This document shows positions 17,195 to 25,260 of a stretch of DNA of 64,000 nucleotides, one piece after another (positions within the stretch are counted from its first letter, which is position 1; each line of letters begins with the position of its first letter). The translations under genes were made by a program, and so were the position numbers. The notes below the pieces were generated by a model. It saw nothing but the letters and a program-made list of their open reading frames with translations. It did no database searches and was not told the origin of the DNA. Origin of the DNA: Candidatus Omnitrophota bacterium (GTDB lineage Bacteria; Hinthialibacterota; Hinthialibacteria; Hinthialibacterales; JAKPRU01). The DNA is taken from positions 59,141-123,140 of the forward strand of contig JAKQSI010000067.1 of the NCBI GenBank assembly GCA_029570205.1, written 5' to 3'.

Positions 17195-17788
17195 TTACCT
17201 GGAAGCGTTGTCATGGGATGATTCCTGGTTTTCCAGGGGAATCCTACCGGATCGATCCGGCAAATGGGAGAGCCATAGGAATCCGGCAACGCCGCAGCAC
17301 AAGGCGGTGTCGGCCGCATTGAAGGTTGGCCAGTGACAGGTTCCGATATAAAAATCCAGGAAATCCACCACATACCCGTCGATCAGCCGACTCCAGACGT
17401 TCCCGGCTGCGCCCCCGATGATCAAGCCACAGACACAGGCCGTCGAGTATCGGCCTGCCTGATACACATGCCAGCCCAACGCACCGCCTAATACCAGGAG
17501 GGCCAACGGAGAAAGGAGAGTCAACAACCTGCCCTGCGTCTGAAACAACCCAAAAGCAATGCCGGTGTTTTCGGCGTAAGCCAGGGTAAAAAATCCGGGG
17601 AGAATCGGAATCGGGGAACCGGGAAGAATGGAACGCGCCCATTCCTTTGTCGCCAAGTCCAATCCCAATACAGCCAAAGTTACCGCGACAAGGACGGTGA
17701 GAGACCGGCGAGATTTACTGGGCTTGCCCGGCGAGTTCCATTCGGCGTCTGCACGAGATGCAGTATCGTGCGAAAGGTTTGGCGACAA
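17195..17788 (-). CDS. lspA: Lipoprotein signal peptidase (signal peptidase II)
   Basis: Inner-membrane aspartyl protease that removes the signal peptide of diacylglyceryl-modified prolipoproteins. Family motifs: LDLATKEWA, AENTGIAFG, GNVWSRLIDGYVVDF and FNAADTAL. The two catalytic aspartates, in VVDF and NAAD, are present; the Asp usually seen in GNxxDR is Ser here (GNVWSR). The start is a puzzle. No in-frame start codon exists between the upstream gene's stop and the first transmembrane helix, so every candidate lies inside that gene: TTG 17788, GTG 17815 or ATG 17866, overlapping it by 74, 101 or 152 bases. I give the shortest (197 residues). A TTG at 17677 would cut into the first helix. 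Next to lgt. Confidence 0.88.
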   Translation of the reverse strand: MSPNLSHDTASRADAEWNSPGKPSKSRRSLTVLVAVTLAVLGLDLATKEWARSILPGSPIPILPGFFTLAYAENTGIAFGLFQTQGRLLTLLSPLALLVLGGALGWHVYQAGRYSTACVCGLIIGGAAGNVWSRLIDGYVVDFLDFYIGTCHWPTFNAADTALCCGVAGFLWLSHLPDRSGRIPLENQESSHDNASR

Positions 17789-18086
17789 GCCGCTCTTTGG
17801 GGATGGAGGCTCCACATCCTTCGCAGATGCCGTATTGCATGTTGTCGATCCGTTCCAGTGCATCATCGATCAATTTCAGAATATCGCCCTCTTGTGACAA
17901 GAACGTAAGGTTTTTCTCGAGTTGCTCCTCATCACTGCCGGTCTCGGCCATGTGGATTCCATAGCCGGAGGAGTCGCGGGACGGACCGTTAGAATAATTC
18001 GATTCAAGTCGGGCAATTTGTCCGGCGACTTCTTCTTTCTTGTGCGCCAGAATCTTGCGAAACCGCGCCAATTCTTTTTTGTTCAT
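17715..18086 (-). CDS. DksA/TraR-family zinc-finger protein
   Basis: The 123-residue protein has an N-terminal helical region (MNKKELARFRKILAHKKEEV), then a helical segment (EEQLEKNLTFLSQEGDILKLIDDALERI) and the four-cysteine zinc finger CEGCGASIPKERL...YCISC typical of TraR/DksA proteins. Such proteins bind the RNA polymerase secondary channel and modulate transcription with or without ppGpp; shorter forms are often annotated TraR/DksA or YocK-like. The acidic tip residues that define true DksA are not obvious. A strong ribosome binding site (GGAGGTGGC-ATG) fixes the start at 18086. Its 3' end overlaps the start region of lspA, so it heads a three-gene run with lspA and lgt. Confidence 0.88.
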   Translation of the reverse strand: MNKKELARFRKILAHKKEEVAGQIARLESNYSNGPSRDSSGYGIHMAETGSDEEQLEKNLTFLSQEGDILKLIDDALERIDNMQYGICEGCGASIPKERLVAKPFARYCISCRRRMELAGQAQ

Positions 18087-18378
18087 GCCACCTCCGCTCG
18101 GGGCAGTCAGGAATCCCCGGCTCTCTGAACGGTGATGATATCCCCATAAGGGAATCAATGAGTCTATCATTCCTGAATGGATCAAGCAAGGAGCGGTGTC
18201 GGCGTATACGGACAGGTTGGATATTCAACGGCCCCTGTTATTTCCCAATTTTCAAGAGCGCGCGTATTCCACGCAGGCATCTTGCCGACGGTCGTCAAAC
18301 GAAGTATTCTCATGGAAGTTTTTGAAAAATCTATTCCAAGCCGACGGCTTGTTGGCCCAGCCTGTCAGGAGGGCAAAC

Positions 18379-18636
18379 GTGGCAGAAGATATTTTGGTCC
18401 ATGAGTTTCACAAGAGCGCGGATGAGTTGGTTCGCGCGACAATCGGAGAATTTCGCGGACGGAAAACCGTGGGGATCCGCATCTTTTATGAGGATGTGGC
18501 CGGTGAATGGAAACCCACCAAGAAGGGCATTACTCTCAACGCCGAACTTTTCCCCGAACTCAAGAAGGCCGTTGAGATGATTGAGGCCGGGTTGCAGCAA
18601 GAGGAACAGAAAGATTCCCCGTCGTCCGGGGAATAG
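18379..18636 (+). CDS. PC4/YdbC-like ssDNA-binding protein
   Basis: Small 85-residue protein matching the PC4 (transcriptional coactivator p15) fold: a beta-sheet section (ELVRATIGEFRGRKTVGIRIFYED) followed by WKPTKKGITLNAELFPELKKAVEMI, where the WxPTxKGITL turn and C-terminal helix are the family hallmark. Bacterial members such as YdbC bind single-stranded DNA or RNA as dimers. I placed the start at the GTG at 18379, six bases after AGGAGG; the frame is open upstream to a GTG at 18196, but those 61 residues look non-coding. It is transcribed divergently from the TraR-like gene. The acidic tail (QQEEQKDSPSSGE) may act in autoregulation of binding, as tails do in SSB-type proteins; that is a guess. 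Confidence 0.85.
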   Translation: MAEDILVHEFHKSADELVRATIGEFRGRKTVGIRIFYEDVAGEWKPTKKGITLNAELFPELKKAVEMIEAGLQQEEQKDSPSSGE

Positions 18637-18650
18637 CGTCGCAGCGTTCG

Positions 18651-18767
18651 CCCATCGACAGGCACAGAGGCCTGTCCTACCAGTGGGCCAGGCGTCCCTG
18701 CCTGGCAGAGAAGGGCGGGAAGCACGCTTTCTTCACCCGATCACCGGCCCCGCCGGAACGAGGCTCC
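18651..18767. repeat. Dispersed intergenic repeat, family A (copy 1)
   Basis: This segment starts cccatcgacaggc and ends gggcgggaagcacgctttcttcacc...gaggctcc. Reverse-complemented, the stretch at 45252-45369 has the same two ends and a different middle, and a shorter relative lies at about 21790-21845. The element ends exactly at the stop codon of the neighbouring minus-strand gene. It includes the sub-motif ggcacagaggcctgtcctac (18661-18680), also found near 404 and 31345. I see no open frame in it. Confidence 0.65.
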
Positions 18768-21646
18768 TAATAGAGCGACCATTCTGAAATCCCCGGCTGG
18801 ATATTCATCCGGTTGAGCGGAATCGGACCCGCGTAATCGGTTCCCACAATCACGTCATTTTGTGAGGAAATCCCATAAACAAACAGCGGATCAACGTTCT
18901 GCCAGCTTCCGGGCAGATCGCATAAGGAAATCCGGAATGGTTCCGGGCAATCGGGCGGCAGATTCCGGGCCAGAAGATATTCATTGCCGTTGTTCGGGAT
19001 GAGATCGGTATCCAGGTACAGGGTCACAGTGAGATTGATGTACAGACGGTCATCGGCGAACCAGGCCAGCTCGATCCGGTCGCTCGGCAGTTGCGGATGA
19101 ACCAGGATGAGCGGCTTGTACGGTCCCAGGTAGGCAGCGTCGATCTCTGCGGTTGTGGGATTTGCCTCGAAGCGGTTGTCGATTTCAAAGATCATGTCGA
19201 ACATCTCGACCGCATCCGGGAATTTAATCAGACCGTTCTGGACAAAATCGTTTGCGGAATAACCTGTGGCGACATAAGGAGCGCCGAGTTGGTCCAACGA
19301 GGACACTCGCTGCCACTGCGTTCCGGGTGAGAATCGGCCCCCGACCCGGACATCGGCCAGCTTGTGGTCCTTCTGCGGATTTCGAAATCGGTCGAACATG
19401 GCCAGGTGAATGTAGATGTGCCGGTCGGAACCGGCTCCCCTTGTCTTTCTGGCCCAACAGAAAAACAACAACGGTTCATCGGTTGCATAAGGGCGTTCTC
19501 CCAGGGCATTCAATCCGGACACAACGTTGTTAGTCATCGTGCCGGGGAACCACTCCGCTATAAGTGTAGGATTCTGATCGACCCCAATGGTTGGAGGATA
19601 ATCCAGACGGATCATCCCGTTGCCGAGAAACGCTTCTTGTCCTGTGACGATAGAGACAGACACGCCGGCAGCGATGGACTGATCGGATGGGGGAGTTTTC
19701 ATCCAGGGCGAAGCGACAATGCCCGCTGTGCCCGACCAGATCACATCCATTCCGGCATTGACCAGGATATTCTCCGACAGGTCGAGAATCTCCATCTCCC
19801 GGCTCGCGTGGTGAATGCCGACATCCGCGTAGAGAGTGCAAGTCCCGCTGCGAATCCCATTGAGTACACCCTCCTGGGAGATCACCGCCAGGCCGGTTTC
19901 CTGAACGATCCGCCACACCGGGGCCAGGATTTCTCCGTTCGGCCCTTTTGCCTCGAACTGCGCCGGGACGCGAGCGACAATCGGATTGGCGGGCCCGGAA
20001 ATGGTGATGGCCGCCTGCGGGTTCGGTGACAAGTACAGCGCGACGGACTCGAACCGATTCAACGGCCGGATTCCGTTTGCCGAAAGACCGATCTCGGTTG
20101 CCGGGACAGATAATTCATATTCCTCAAGCGATCCGTCCTGACGAATGACCAGCAGTTCCGCGTAGTTCGCCGAGGGGAATGTGAACATCGGATTGGTTGT
20201 CCTGCTGGTGTTGGACCAGTACAGCACAATCCGGTCCAGGCCGTTCACAAATGACCGGTAAGAATGGCCGATAGACATGTATTCGGATGGATATTGGGGA
20301 CCGGTAGATCGGGGAGCAGCGGCATTCACTGCATCCTCGCCCACGGAACCGGATAAAAATCGCACCAGGCGGGGATAAACCTTATATCCCGGTGTCTCTT
20401 CCGGCGGAAAAGGATAGCGGGTTTTCAGAATATAGTTGTCACGAACAAGCGCCAGATCGCGGGGGAAGATGTACCAATCGTATGCCTCAAAAAAGAGAAG
20501 CGGCGAGACACCCTGATCAAGGTTCTGAGCGAGGAATCGGACCATGAAGCTCGGCATGAATTGTTCCTCGTACAACAGGCTGGTTTTGTGTCCCCATTCA
20601 TCGGCCATAAACCGCAGGTTGGTTTCTTTTGCGAATTCGATCGCGGCATCCGGGGCCGTGTAGTAATCCAGATCGACAGCGGCATTCGCGTCCGCAGGCC
20701 ACTGCTGCACAAAAGAGTGCAGAGACACAAAATCCACATAATTGGCAAGGCCACGCTGAATCAACCGTGTCAGAAGAATTGCCGATTGGGAGTAGGGATC
20801 GGTTTGATTGGCATCCAGCAGTCCAAGCGCGGAGATCTTGGCGGTCGGGTCCAACTCCCGGATGACCCGTGAGGCGCGAACAATGAGTTCCAGGACAAAT
20901 TGATCGAACAATTCTCCGAACCGCGCTGCGTTTATCTGAGCGCGAGAAACACTCATTCCGGATGCCTGCAACCTCTCCTCGGAAAACAGGAACGAATTCG
21001 GTTCATTTAAGACCTGCCAGATCTCGGTATGATCGCGATGTGCCGCCACAGTCGCCGCAACGTAGCGCTCCCAGGCATCCATCCGGTCCTCGCCGGAGCG
21101 GGGAACTCCATCCGTCGAGTATAGCTTGACCTTCATGTAATACTCAAATGTGACCCCTGCCGCCGCATCGTAGATCATCGGTTCCACCCAATTCGGGGGT
21201 GGAAATCCCAGCAGGCCGATTACCTGGGAATTCAACTGCCGAAGCACAAGACGCTTGTCGAAATTGCCCCGTTCAAAAGTGAATTGTCCTTCTGCTTTCG
21301 GTTCGAGACTATTCCAGAGCAGGTCCACTTGCGAGAAACTGTTCGGCACATCCCGCACAGGAATCAGTTCCATGGCCAACCGGGAGTACAGTTCCTGCCG
21401 CTCCTCCAAGGTTGGAGCGGCAAGGCTTCCCGACGCATCGACGACGATGTAACCACCTCCCACACAAGCATCGTAAAAATCCCCCCATTGCTCATCGAGG
21501 CTGATGGAAGCGCCGACCGAGTTCTCCGGAAGGGCCGATATTTCCGGAAGATGGACATAGACATTCCCCTGCCCGAATACCGTGGGACTGAGAGAGATGA
21601 GGATCGGCAGGAGGATGGGATAAATGGGGTGAATCCGGCGCGTCAC
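18767..21646 (-). CDS. Secreted glycoside hydrolase-like protein (clan A TIM barrel)
   Basis: The 959-residue product has a signal peptide (HPIYPILLPILISLSPTVFGQG) and an N-terminal TIM-barrel-like region (about 30-480). Within it, WQVLNEPN (Glu at ~215) and RFMADEWGHKT (Glu at ~350) sit where clan GH-A enzymes (for example GH5, GH39) have the acid/base and nucleophile, with LHSF between them; these are the residues expected for a retaining beta-glycosidase. A GH39-like beta sandwich and a ~400-residue beta-rich C terminus follow, probably carbohydrate-binding. Substrate cannot be told. I chose the GTG at 21646, preceded by GAGGTGAAC; the upstream ATG at 21682 lies inside a dispersed repeat beginning at 21678, which argues against it. 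Confidence 0.75.
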   Translation of the reverse strand: MTRRIHPIYPILLPILISLSPTVFGQGNVYVHLPEISALPENSVGASISLDEQWGDFYDACVGGGYIVVDASGSLAAPTLEERQELYSRLAMELIPVRDVPNSFSQVDLLWNSLEPKAEGQFTFERGNFDKRLVLRQLNSQVIGLLGFPPPNWVEPMIYDAAAGVTFEYYMKVKLYSTDGVPRSGEDRMDAWERYVAATVAAHRDHTEIWQVLNEPNSFLFSEERLQASGMSVSRAQINAARFGELFDQFVLELIVRASRVIRELDPTAKISALGLLDANQTDPYSQSAILLTRLIQRGLANYVDFVSLHSFVQQWPADANAAVDLDYYTAPDAAIEFAKETNLRFMADEWGHKTSLLYEEQFMPSFMVRFLAQNLDQGVSPLLFFEAYDWYIFPRDLALVRDNYILKTRYPFPPEETPGYKVYPRLVRFLSGSVGEDAVNAAAPRSTGPQYPSEYMSIGHSYRSFVNGLDRIVLYWSNTSRTTNPMFTFPSANYAELLVIRQDGSLEEYELSVPATEIGLSANGIRPLNRFESVALYLSPNPQAAITISGPANPIVARVPAQFEAKGPNGEILAPVWRIVQETGLAVISQEGVLNGIRSGTCTLYADVGIHHASREMEILDLSENILVNAGMDVIWSGTAGIVASPWMKTPPSDQSIAAGVSVSIVTGQEAFLGNGMIRLDYPPTIGVDQNPTLIAEWFPGTMTNNVVSGLNALGERPYATDEPLLFFCWARKTRGAGSDRHIYIHLAMFDRFRNPQKDHKLADVRVGGRFSPGTQWQRVSSLDQLGAPYVATGYSANDFVQNGLIKFPDAVEMFDMIFEIDNRFEANPTTAEIDAAYLGPYKPLILVHPQLPSDRIELAWFADDRLYINLTVTLYLDTDLIPNNGNEYLLARNLPPDCPEPFRISLCDLPGSWQNVDPLFVYGISSQNDVIVGTDYAGPIPLNRMNIQPGISEWSLY

Positions 21647-21677
21647 GTTCACCTCGTAAGAAATCTCGCCCGCCGCC

Positions 21678-21785
21678 GTCATTCCGAGGAGCGAAGCGAT
21701 GTGGGAATCTCATCGTTGAAGCGCGCAAGCCTGAGATCGCCACGTCGCAGCCCTTCGCAGACTCCGGGCTGCTCCTCGCGATGAC
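21678..21785. repeat. Inverted-repeat miniature element (family B)
   Basis: The ends read GTCATTCCGAGGAGCGAAG and GGGCTGCTCCTCGCGATGAC, and internal parts (GGGAATCTCA / TGAGATCGCC) also pair, so the 108-base unit can fold on itself almost end to end. Similar elements with GTCATTSCGAGGAGCGAAGC ends are widespread in many bacterial genomes as non-coding MITE-like repeats. No open frame. A family A fragment follows directly to about 21845. Confidence 0.65.
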
Positions 21786-21934
21786 GGGATGGGCGCTGCT
21801 GCCGCGAGGCCGTGCTTTCTTCACTAAATCACAGGCCCCGCTCGTCTCGTACCGGCGAGGTTATCAAAAGAATCAAATGGGAATATACCAAGTTGTTTTG
21901 TTTTTGCACGGTAAGGGAGTTATGCAACAGGGAC

Positions 21935-21962
21935 TTGACAGGGGTTTTTGTTTCAGTAGAAT
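21935..21962 (+). promoter_or_regulatory. Sigma-70 promoter of the helicase gene
   Basis: TTGACA (21935-21940), 16-base spacer, TAGAAT (21957-21962), 37 bases before the helicase ATG. Only one deviation from consensus in the two hexamers, so a strong promoter unless repressed. Confidence 0.7.
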
Positions 21963-21965
21963 ACT

Positions 21966-21984
21966 GAACAAATGTACAATACAT
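21966..21984. promoter_or_regulatory. Possible operator just downstream of the helicase promoter
   Basis: GAACAAATGTAC at 21966-21977 matches the GAAC-N4-GTTC core of Gram-positive-type LexA boxes with one mismatch. Overlapping it, ATGTA-CAA-TACAT (21972-21984) is a perfect 5-base inverted repeat. Both lie at the expected transcription start, a typical place for a repressor. Which, if either, is used cannot be told here; the sequence is short and AT-rich, so chance is possible. Confidence 0.35.
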
Positions 21985-21999
21985 CGGGAGGCGACCCCT

Positions 22000-24519
22000 A
22001 TGGCGACTATGCAGGATCTGCAATTTTTCGGCCTGGATGAGAAACAAATCCTTGCTCTCACAGCCACTTACGGTTCCAACTTGTTGCCGCTGCAAGAGAC
22101 GGCTTTGAAGCAGGGTTTGCTGACAGGCAGCGAGGGATTGATGGTGTGTGCGCCGACTTCATCCGGCAAGACACTTCTGGCGGAACTGGCGTTTCTGGCG
22201 GAGGCGAAACACGACCGGCCGGTTATTCTGCTTGTACCCTCCAAAGCATTGGCCGCAGAACGCTATAACCGGCTGAGGAACCAATATGATCCGTTGGGCT
22301 ATCGAATCTGCCTGTCATCCCGCGACCACAGCGAGGAAGACCGCTTTATCGCCGAGGGCCGATACCATCTTGCGGTGATTGTGTATGAAAAGATGCGGAT
22401 CCTGATGATGCGTCATCCGGGCCTGGTTTCCAGTGTGCGGGTCATTGTAATTGATGAGCTGCAATACATTGCGGACCCGGATCGCGGCCCGGACCTGGAG
22501 CTCTTGCTGATGAGATTGAGAAGCATCAAAGAGATTCGGTTTCTGGGGCTTTCGGCGGTGTCCAGTTCGGAGATCCTGGCACAGTGGCTGGGATGCCGTT
22601 CGGTGGTGGAGACTGCTCGGCCGGTGGAACTGCGCCAGGGCGTATTGTGCGGGAACCGGTTTCTGTATCGGGAACACAACTCCGGGCAGGAGGGCGAAGA
22701 GCATCTTCCTTTACCGGAAGTCGACAATGAGAGTGTTTTGATGCTGGAGGCCGCAAAGCATTTCGCCATGCACGGGGAAAGCAGCCTCCTGTTCTGGCCA
22801 TCCCGGAAGGTGTGCTATGAGGCTGCGCATCGCCTGGTCGGCATGGGGCTTCCGAAAGAAATTGAAAAGGTCCCGCCGGTCTTGACGGATTTGCCGAACG
22901 GGCGGATGCGGCAATCGCTTGTAAATCTTGCCCCGTATCGGATCGGTGTGCATACATCCGACCTCTCCCCGGAAGAACGCGCCGCTGTGGAACAACTGTC
23001 TCTTGACGGGACGATTCGGATTCTCTGCGCGACCTCTACCCTCGCAGAGGGAATCAATCTTCCGGCGCAGAATGTTCTGGCACACCCGCTTTCGTACCGC
23101 GCTCCTCTGCCCGATCAAGCGCCGGAGGTTCAGAAACTGGAACCGCAACGGTTTGTCAATATGATCGGAAGAGCGGGACGGCTTGGATTGGCTTCGTTTG
23201 GGAGAGGGATGGTTGTCACGACCCTGGAGGGAGACATTGACGGGTTCCTGGATCGATACCTGAGCCGACGGACCTACGAACTGACCTCGCAACTCCCCAA
23301 TCGTCCGCTGCGGGACATTCTGATGGAACGGACCGCTTCGGGCGAGACCGCTACGGTTTCATCAATGACATCATGGCTTCAAGGAACCTTTGCAGGCAGA
23401 CAACATGCGTGGCCCGGAGACTTGCAAACCGCCGTGACAGATTCGGTGGAAACGCTGGTAAAGAAGGGCCTTTTGACTCGATCGGGGGACCGGCTGCGCA
23501 CATCAGGGGTTGCCGGTATTGCGGCACGGTGGGGTATTGCGGTCGAAACCGCAGCGGCTTTGCATAACGTACTCGCACGCCTGGCCGATACCGGGCCGGA
23601 GCCGCATCTCCTGCTTTACGCAATATGCCGTGCCAAAGAGATGGAAGAGATATTCGTTCCGCTTCGGCGTTCGGAATGGATCGGTAGAATGTGGTCCAGA
23701 CGGTTTTGGGAGAAAGATTCCATTCAGGAAACGGATTTGGAGGGACAAACTATCCAGGCGGGGGAACGGACCGCCAAGAAGGCGTTGATTCTGGACGCAT
23801 GGTCCGGCGGGGAGAAGATATTGAGGATCGAAAACGGTTTTGAGGTTCTTGCGGGGGTTGTGCGGAGTTTGGCGGATCAGGCCTCCTGGCTGCTGGAACC
23901 GGCATTGGAGATTGCGGCGGAGATGGGGGCGCCGGCGGATCTTTGCCGCTCGCTGGATGAACTGAGAACCTGTGTTATTACGGGCCTGCCGCGAAAAGGA
24001 TTCGCCTGGAGGTCTCTTCTTGCGAAAGGATTTCCCAGGGAGTTTGCGCTGGACCTGATCGACCTTGGGGCCGACCGGCCGGAGACGGTGGCCTCTTTGC
24101 CCGAAGCGGAATTGAACCGTGCGGTTCCTGAATCGTGGCAAAATCTCCTTCCAAAGAACGGAAAGAACCACAAAACCAAACGGGACTCCATGCGGGAAGG
24201 CGCTGTGCATCTCCATATTGATCCCCACCGGCCGGATCGGGTTATTCTGGAGGGCACACCCGTTTCGTTGACCCGGAAACAATACGGACTTCTGGCGTTT
24301 CTGGCGGCGAGACCCGGTGAATGCGTTTCCTATGACATATTGCTGGACCGGGTTTGGGAAGGAACGATTGTGGAGCAGGCGCAAGTCCCCAAAATCAAAA
24401 GCCAGATCTGCAAACGATTCCGCGAAGTCCTCGGACCGAGAGGCGATGGGATTATCAAAACCATCTCAGGCCGTGGCCTGATGCTGCAAGCCGAAGCGGA
24501 GATCCTTGCGCCGAAGTAA
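22000..24519 (+). CDS. Ski2-like superfamily 2 helicase fused to an OmpR-type winged helix
   Basis: The 839-residue protein begins after GGGAGG at good distance from the ATG at 22000 (an open frame 73 codons longer lacks support). Residues 1-~450 are two RecA-like domains: Walker A APTSSGKT (51-58), motif II DELQ (152-155, instead of DExH), motif III LSAV, motif IV region LLFWPSRKVC, motif V ATSTLAEGINLP and motif VI QRFVNMIGRAGRLG, closest in style to Ski2/Hel308 helicases. A winged-helix and helical (Sec63/ratchet-like) part follows. The last ~103 residues (737-839) read as an OmpR/PhoB effector domain: LTRKQYGLLAFLAARPGECVS, VPKIKSQICKRFREVLG, IKTISGRGLML. I know no standard helicase with this tail. 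A DNA-repair or defence role is plausible, not shown. The mazEF-like pair follows. Confidence 0.88.
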   Translation: MATMQDLQFFGLDEKQILALTATYGSNLLPLQETALKQGLLTGSEGLMVCAPTSSGKTLLAELAFLAEAKHDRPVILLVPSKALAAERYNRLRNQYDPLGYRICLSSRDHSEEDRFIAEGRYHLAVIVYEKMRILMMRHPGLVSSVRVIVIDELQYIADPDRGPDLELLLMRLRSIKEIRFLGLSAVSSSEILAQWLGCRSVVETARPVELRQGVLCGNRFLYREHNSGQEGEEHLPLPEVDNESVLMLEAAKHFAMHGESSLLFWPSRKVCYEAAHRLVGMGLPKEIEKVPPVLTDLPNGRMRQSLVNLAPYRIGVHTSDLSPEERAAVEQLSLDGTIRILCATSTLAEGINLPAQNVLAHPLSYRAPLPDQAPEVQKLEPQRFVNMIGRAGRLGLASFGRGMVVTTLEGDIDGFLDRYLSRRTYELTSQLPNRPLRDILMERTASGETATVSSMTSWLQGTFAGRQHAWPGDLQTAVTDSVETLVKKGLLTRSGDRLRTSGVAGIAARWGIAVETAAALHNVLARLADTGPEPHLLLYAICRAKEMEEIFVPLRRSEWIGRMWSRRFWEKDSIQETDLEGQTIQAGERTAKKALILDAWSGGEKILRIENGFEVLAGVVRSLADQASWLLEPALEIAAEMGAPADLCRSLDELRTCVITGLPRKGFAWRSLLAKGFPREFALDLIDLGADRPETVASLPEAELNRAVPESWQNLLPKNGKNHKTKRDSMREGAVHLHIDPHRPDRVILEGTPVSLTRKQYGLLAFLAARPGECVSYDILLDRVWEGTIVEQAQVPKIKSQICKRFREVLGPRGDGIIKTISGRGLMLQAEAEILAPK

Positions 24520-24596
24520 CGACGAATTACCACCTTGGAGTGCGGCAGAGCAGCTGCGGCCTTGTCGTTTTCCCGATGTACCGACGGTATTCTATT

Positions 24597-24625
24597 TTGA
24601 CAAGCATCCGGCTCCGACGTATAAT
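24597..24625 (+). promoter_or_regulatory. Consensus sigma-70 promoter of the toxin-antitoxin module
   Basis: TTGACA (24597-24602), exactly 17 bases, TATAAT (24620-24625): both hexamers and the spacer match the consensus fully. Such a strong promoter fits an autorepressed toxin-antitoxin operon; operator-like palindromes overlap its -10 end. Confidence 0.8.
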
Positions 24626-24642
24626 ACGTATAAAATACGTAT
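24624..24642. promoter_or_regulatory. Twin ATACGTAT palindromes, likely antitoxin operator
   Basis: Two perfect 8-base palindromes ATACGTAT at 24624-24631 and 24635-24642 have centres 11 bases apart, about one helical turn; a further ACGTAT half lies at 24617-24622. They cover the -10 element and the start of the transcript, just upstream of an antitoxin with a ribbon-helix-helix-like N terminus. Such antitoxins bind short palindromic repeats cooperatively, so autorepression is the natural reading. Confidence 0.65.
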
Positions 24643-24658
24643 ATCGGATGGATCATCC

Positions 24659-24889
24659 ATGCAGAAGAAACTGACAATCACTGTTGATGAAGAAGTCTAT
24701 TCGGGGCTTCATAATCGAATCGGCTCCGGCAGAATCAGCCGGTTCATCGAGGACCTTGTCCGTCCTCACGTTTTGGATGAGGAGATGGAGCGCGCTTACG
24801 CAGAAATGGCCCGGGAAGAAGACCGCGAAGCCGAGGCCCTGGAGTGGTCGGAGGCAACCGTTGGAGATATAGGCGATGAACCGAGGTGA
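24659..24889 (+). CDS. MazE-like ribbon-helix-helix antitoxin
   Basis: Small 76-residue protein. The N terminus [21 protein letters not shown]...[11 protein letters not shown] has the beta-strand/helix/helix pattern of ribbon-helix-helix DNA-binding antitoxins; the acidic C-terminal half ([20 protein letters not shown]) would wrap and neutralise the toxin. Its 3' end overlaps the mazF-like gene by 14 bases, the usual antitoxin-first arrangement. It should neutralise the toxin and repress its own promoter at the ATACGTAT repeats. No clear Shine-Dalgarno sequence precedes the ATG; the transcript leader is only about 27 bases. Confidence 0.85.
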   Translation: MQKKLTITVDEEVYSGLHNRIGSGRISRFIEDLVRPHVLDEEMERAYAEMAREEDREAEALEWSEATVGDIGDEPR

Positions 24890-25202
24890 GGTCTGGTGGG
24901 TCTGTTTCGATCCCTCCATCGGCGGTGAGATCCGAAAGAAAAGACCCGCCGTTATTATCAGTAATGACGCCTCGAATCGGTACTTGAACCGTGTCCAGGT
25001 TGTCCCTCTTACCACGAATGCTGCGCGCCTGTATCCGAGTGAAGCGTTTGTTACGCTGAACGATCAACGCAACAAGGCAATGGCGGACCAGCTCACCACG
25101 GTGAGCAAGGAACGTCTGTTGAATCCACTGGGAAATCTTTCACGTGAGGATATGCGGCAAATCGACCGAGCCGTGAGGGTTCAGCTGGGACTATCGGACT
25201 GA
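24876..25202 (+). CDS. MazF/PemK-family endoribonuclease toxin
   Basis: The 108-residue protein has the length and all blocks of MazF/PemK toxins: [34 protein letters not shown], and [15 protein letters not shown]. The conserved Arg of KKRPAVI and Thr of PLTT correspond to the catalytic pair of the family. Such toxins cut single-stranded RNA at short motifs and stop growth unless bound by the cognate antitoxin. It begins inside the last codons of the antitoxin gene and probably depends on coupled translation. Its cut site cannot be inferred from sequence. Confidence 0.93.
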   Translation: MNRGEVWWVCFDPSIGGEIRKKRPAVIISNDASNRYLNRVQVVPLTTNAARLYPSEAFVTLNDQRNKAMADQLTTVSKERLLNPLGNLSREDMRQIDRAVRVQLGLSD

Positions 25203-25260
25203 GATCGGATCTGTCCGGAGGGGGCTGAGTTCGGAGTGTCCGCCCATCCCCGCCGTCCCG

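Noticed and set aside
23503..24384. 293-codon frame on the minus strand inside the helicase gene
   Set aside because: Antisense shadow of the helicase; Arg/Pro-rich translation without motifs.
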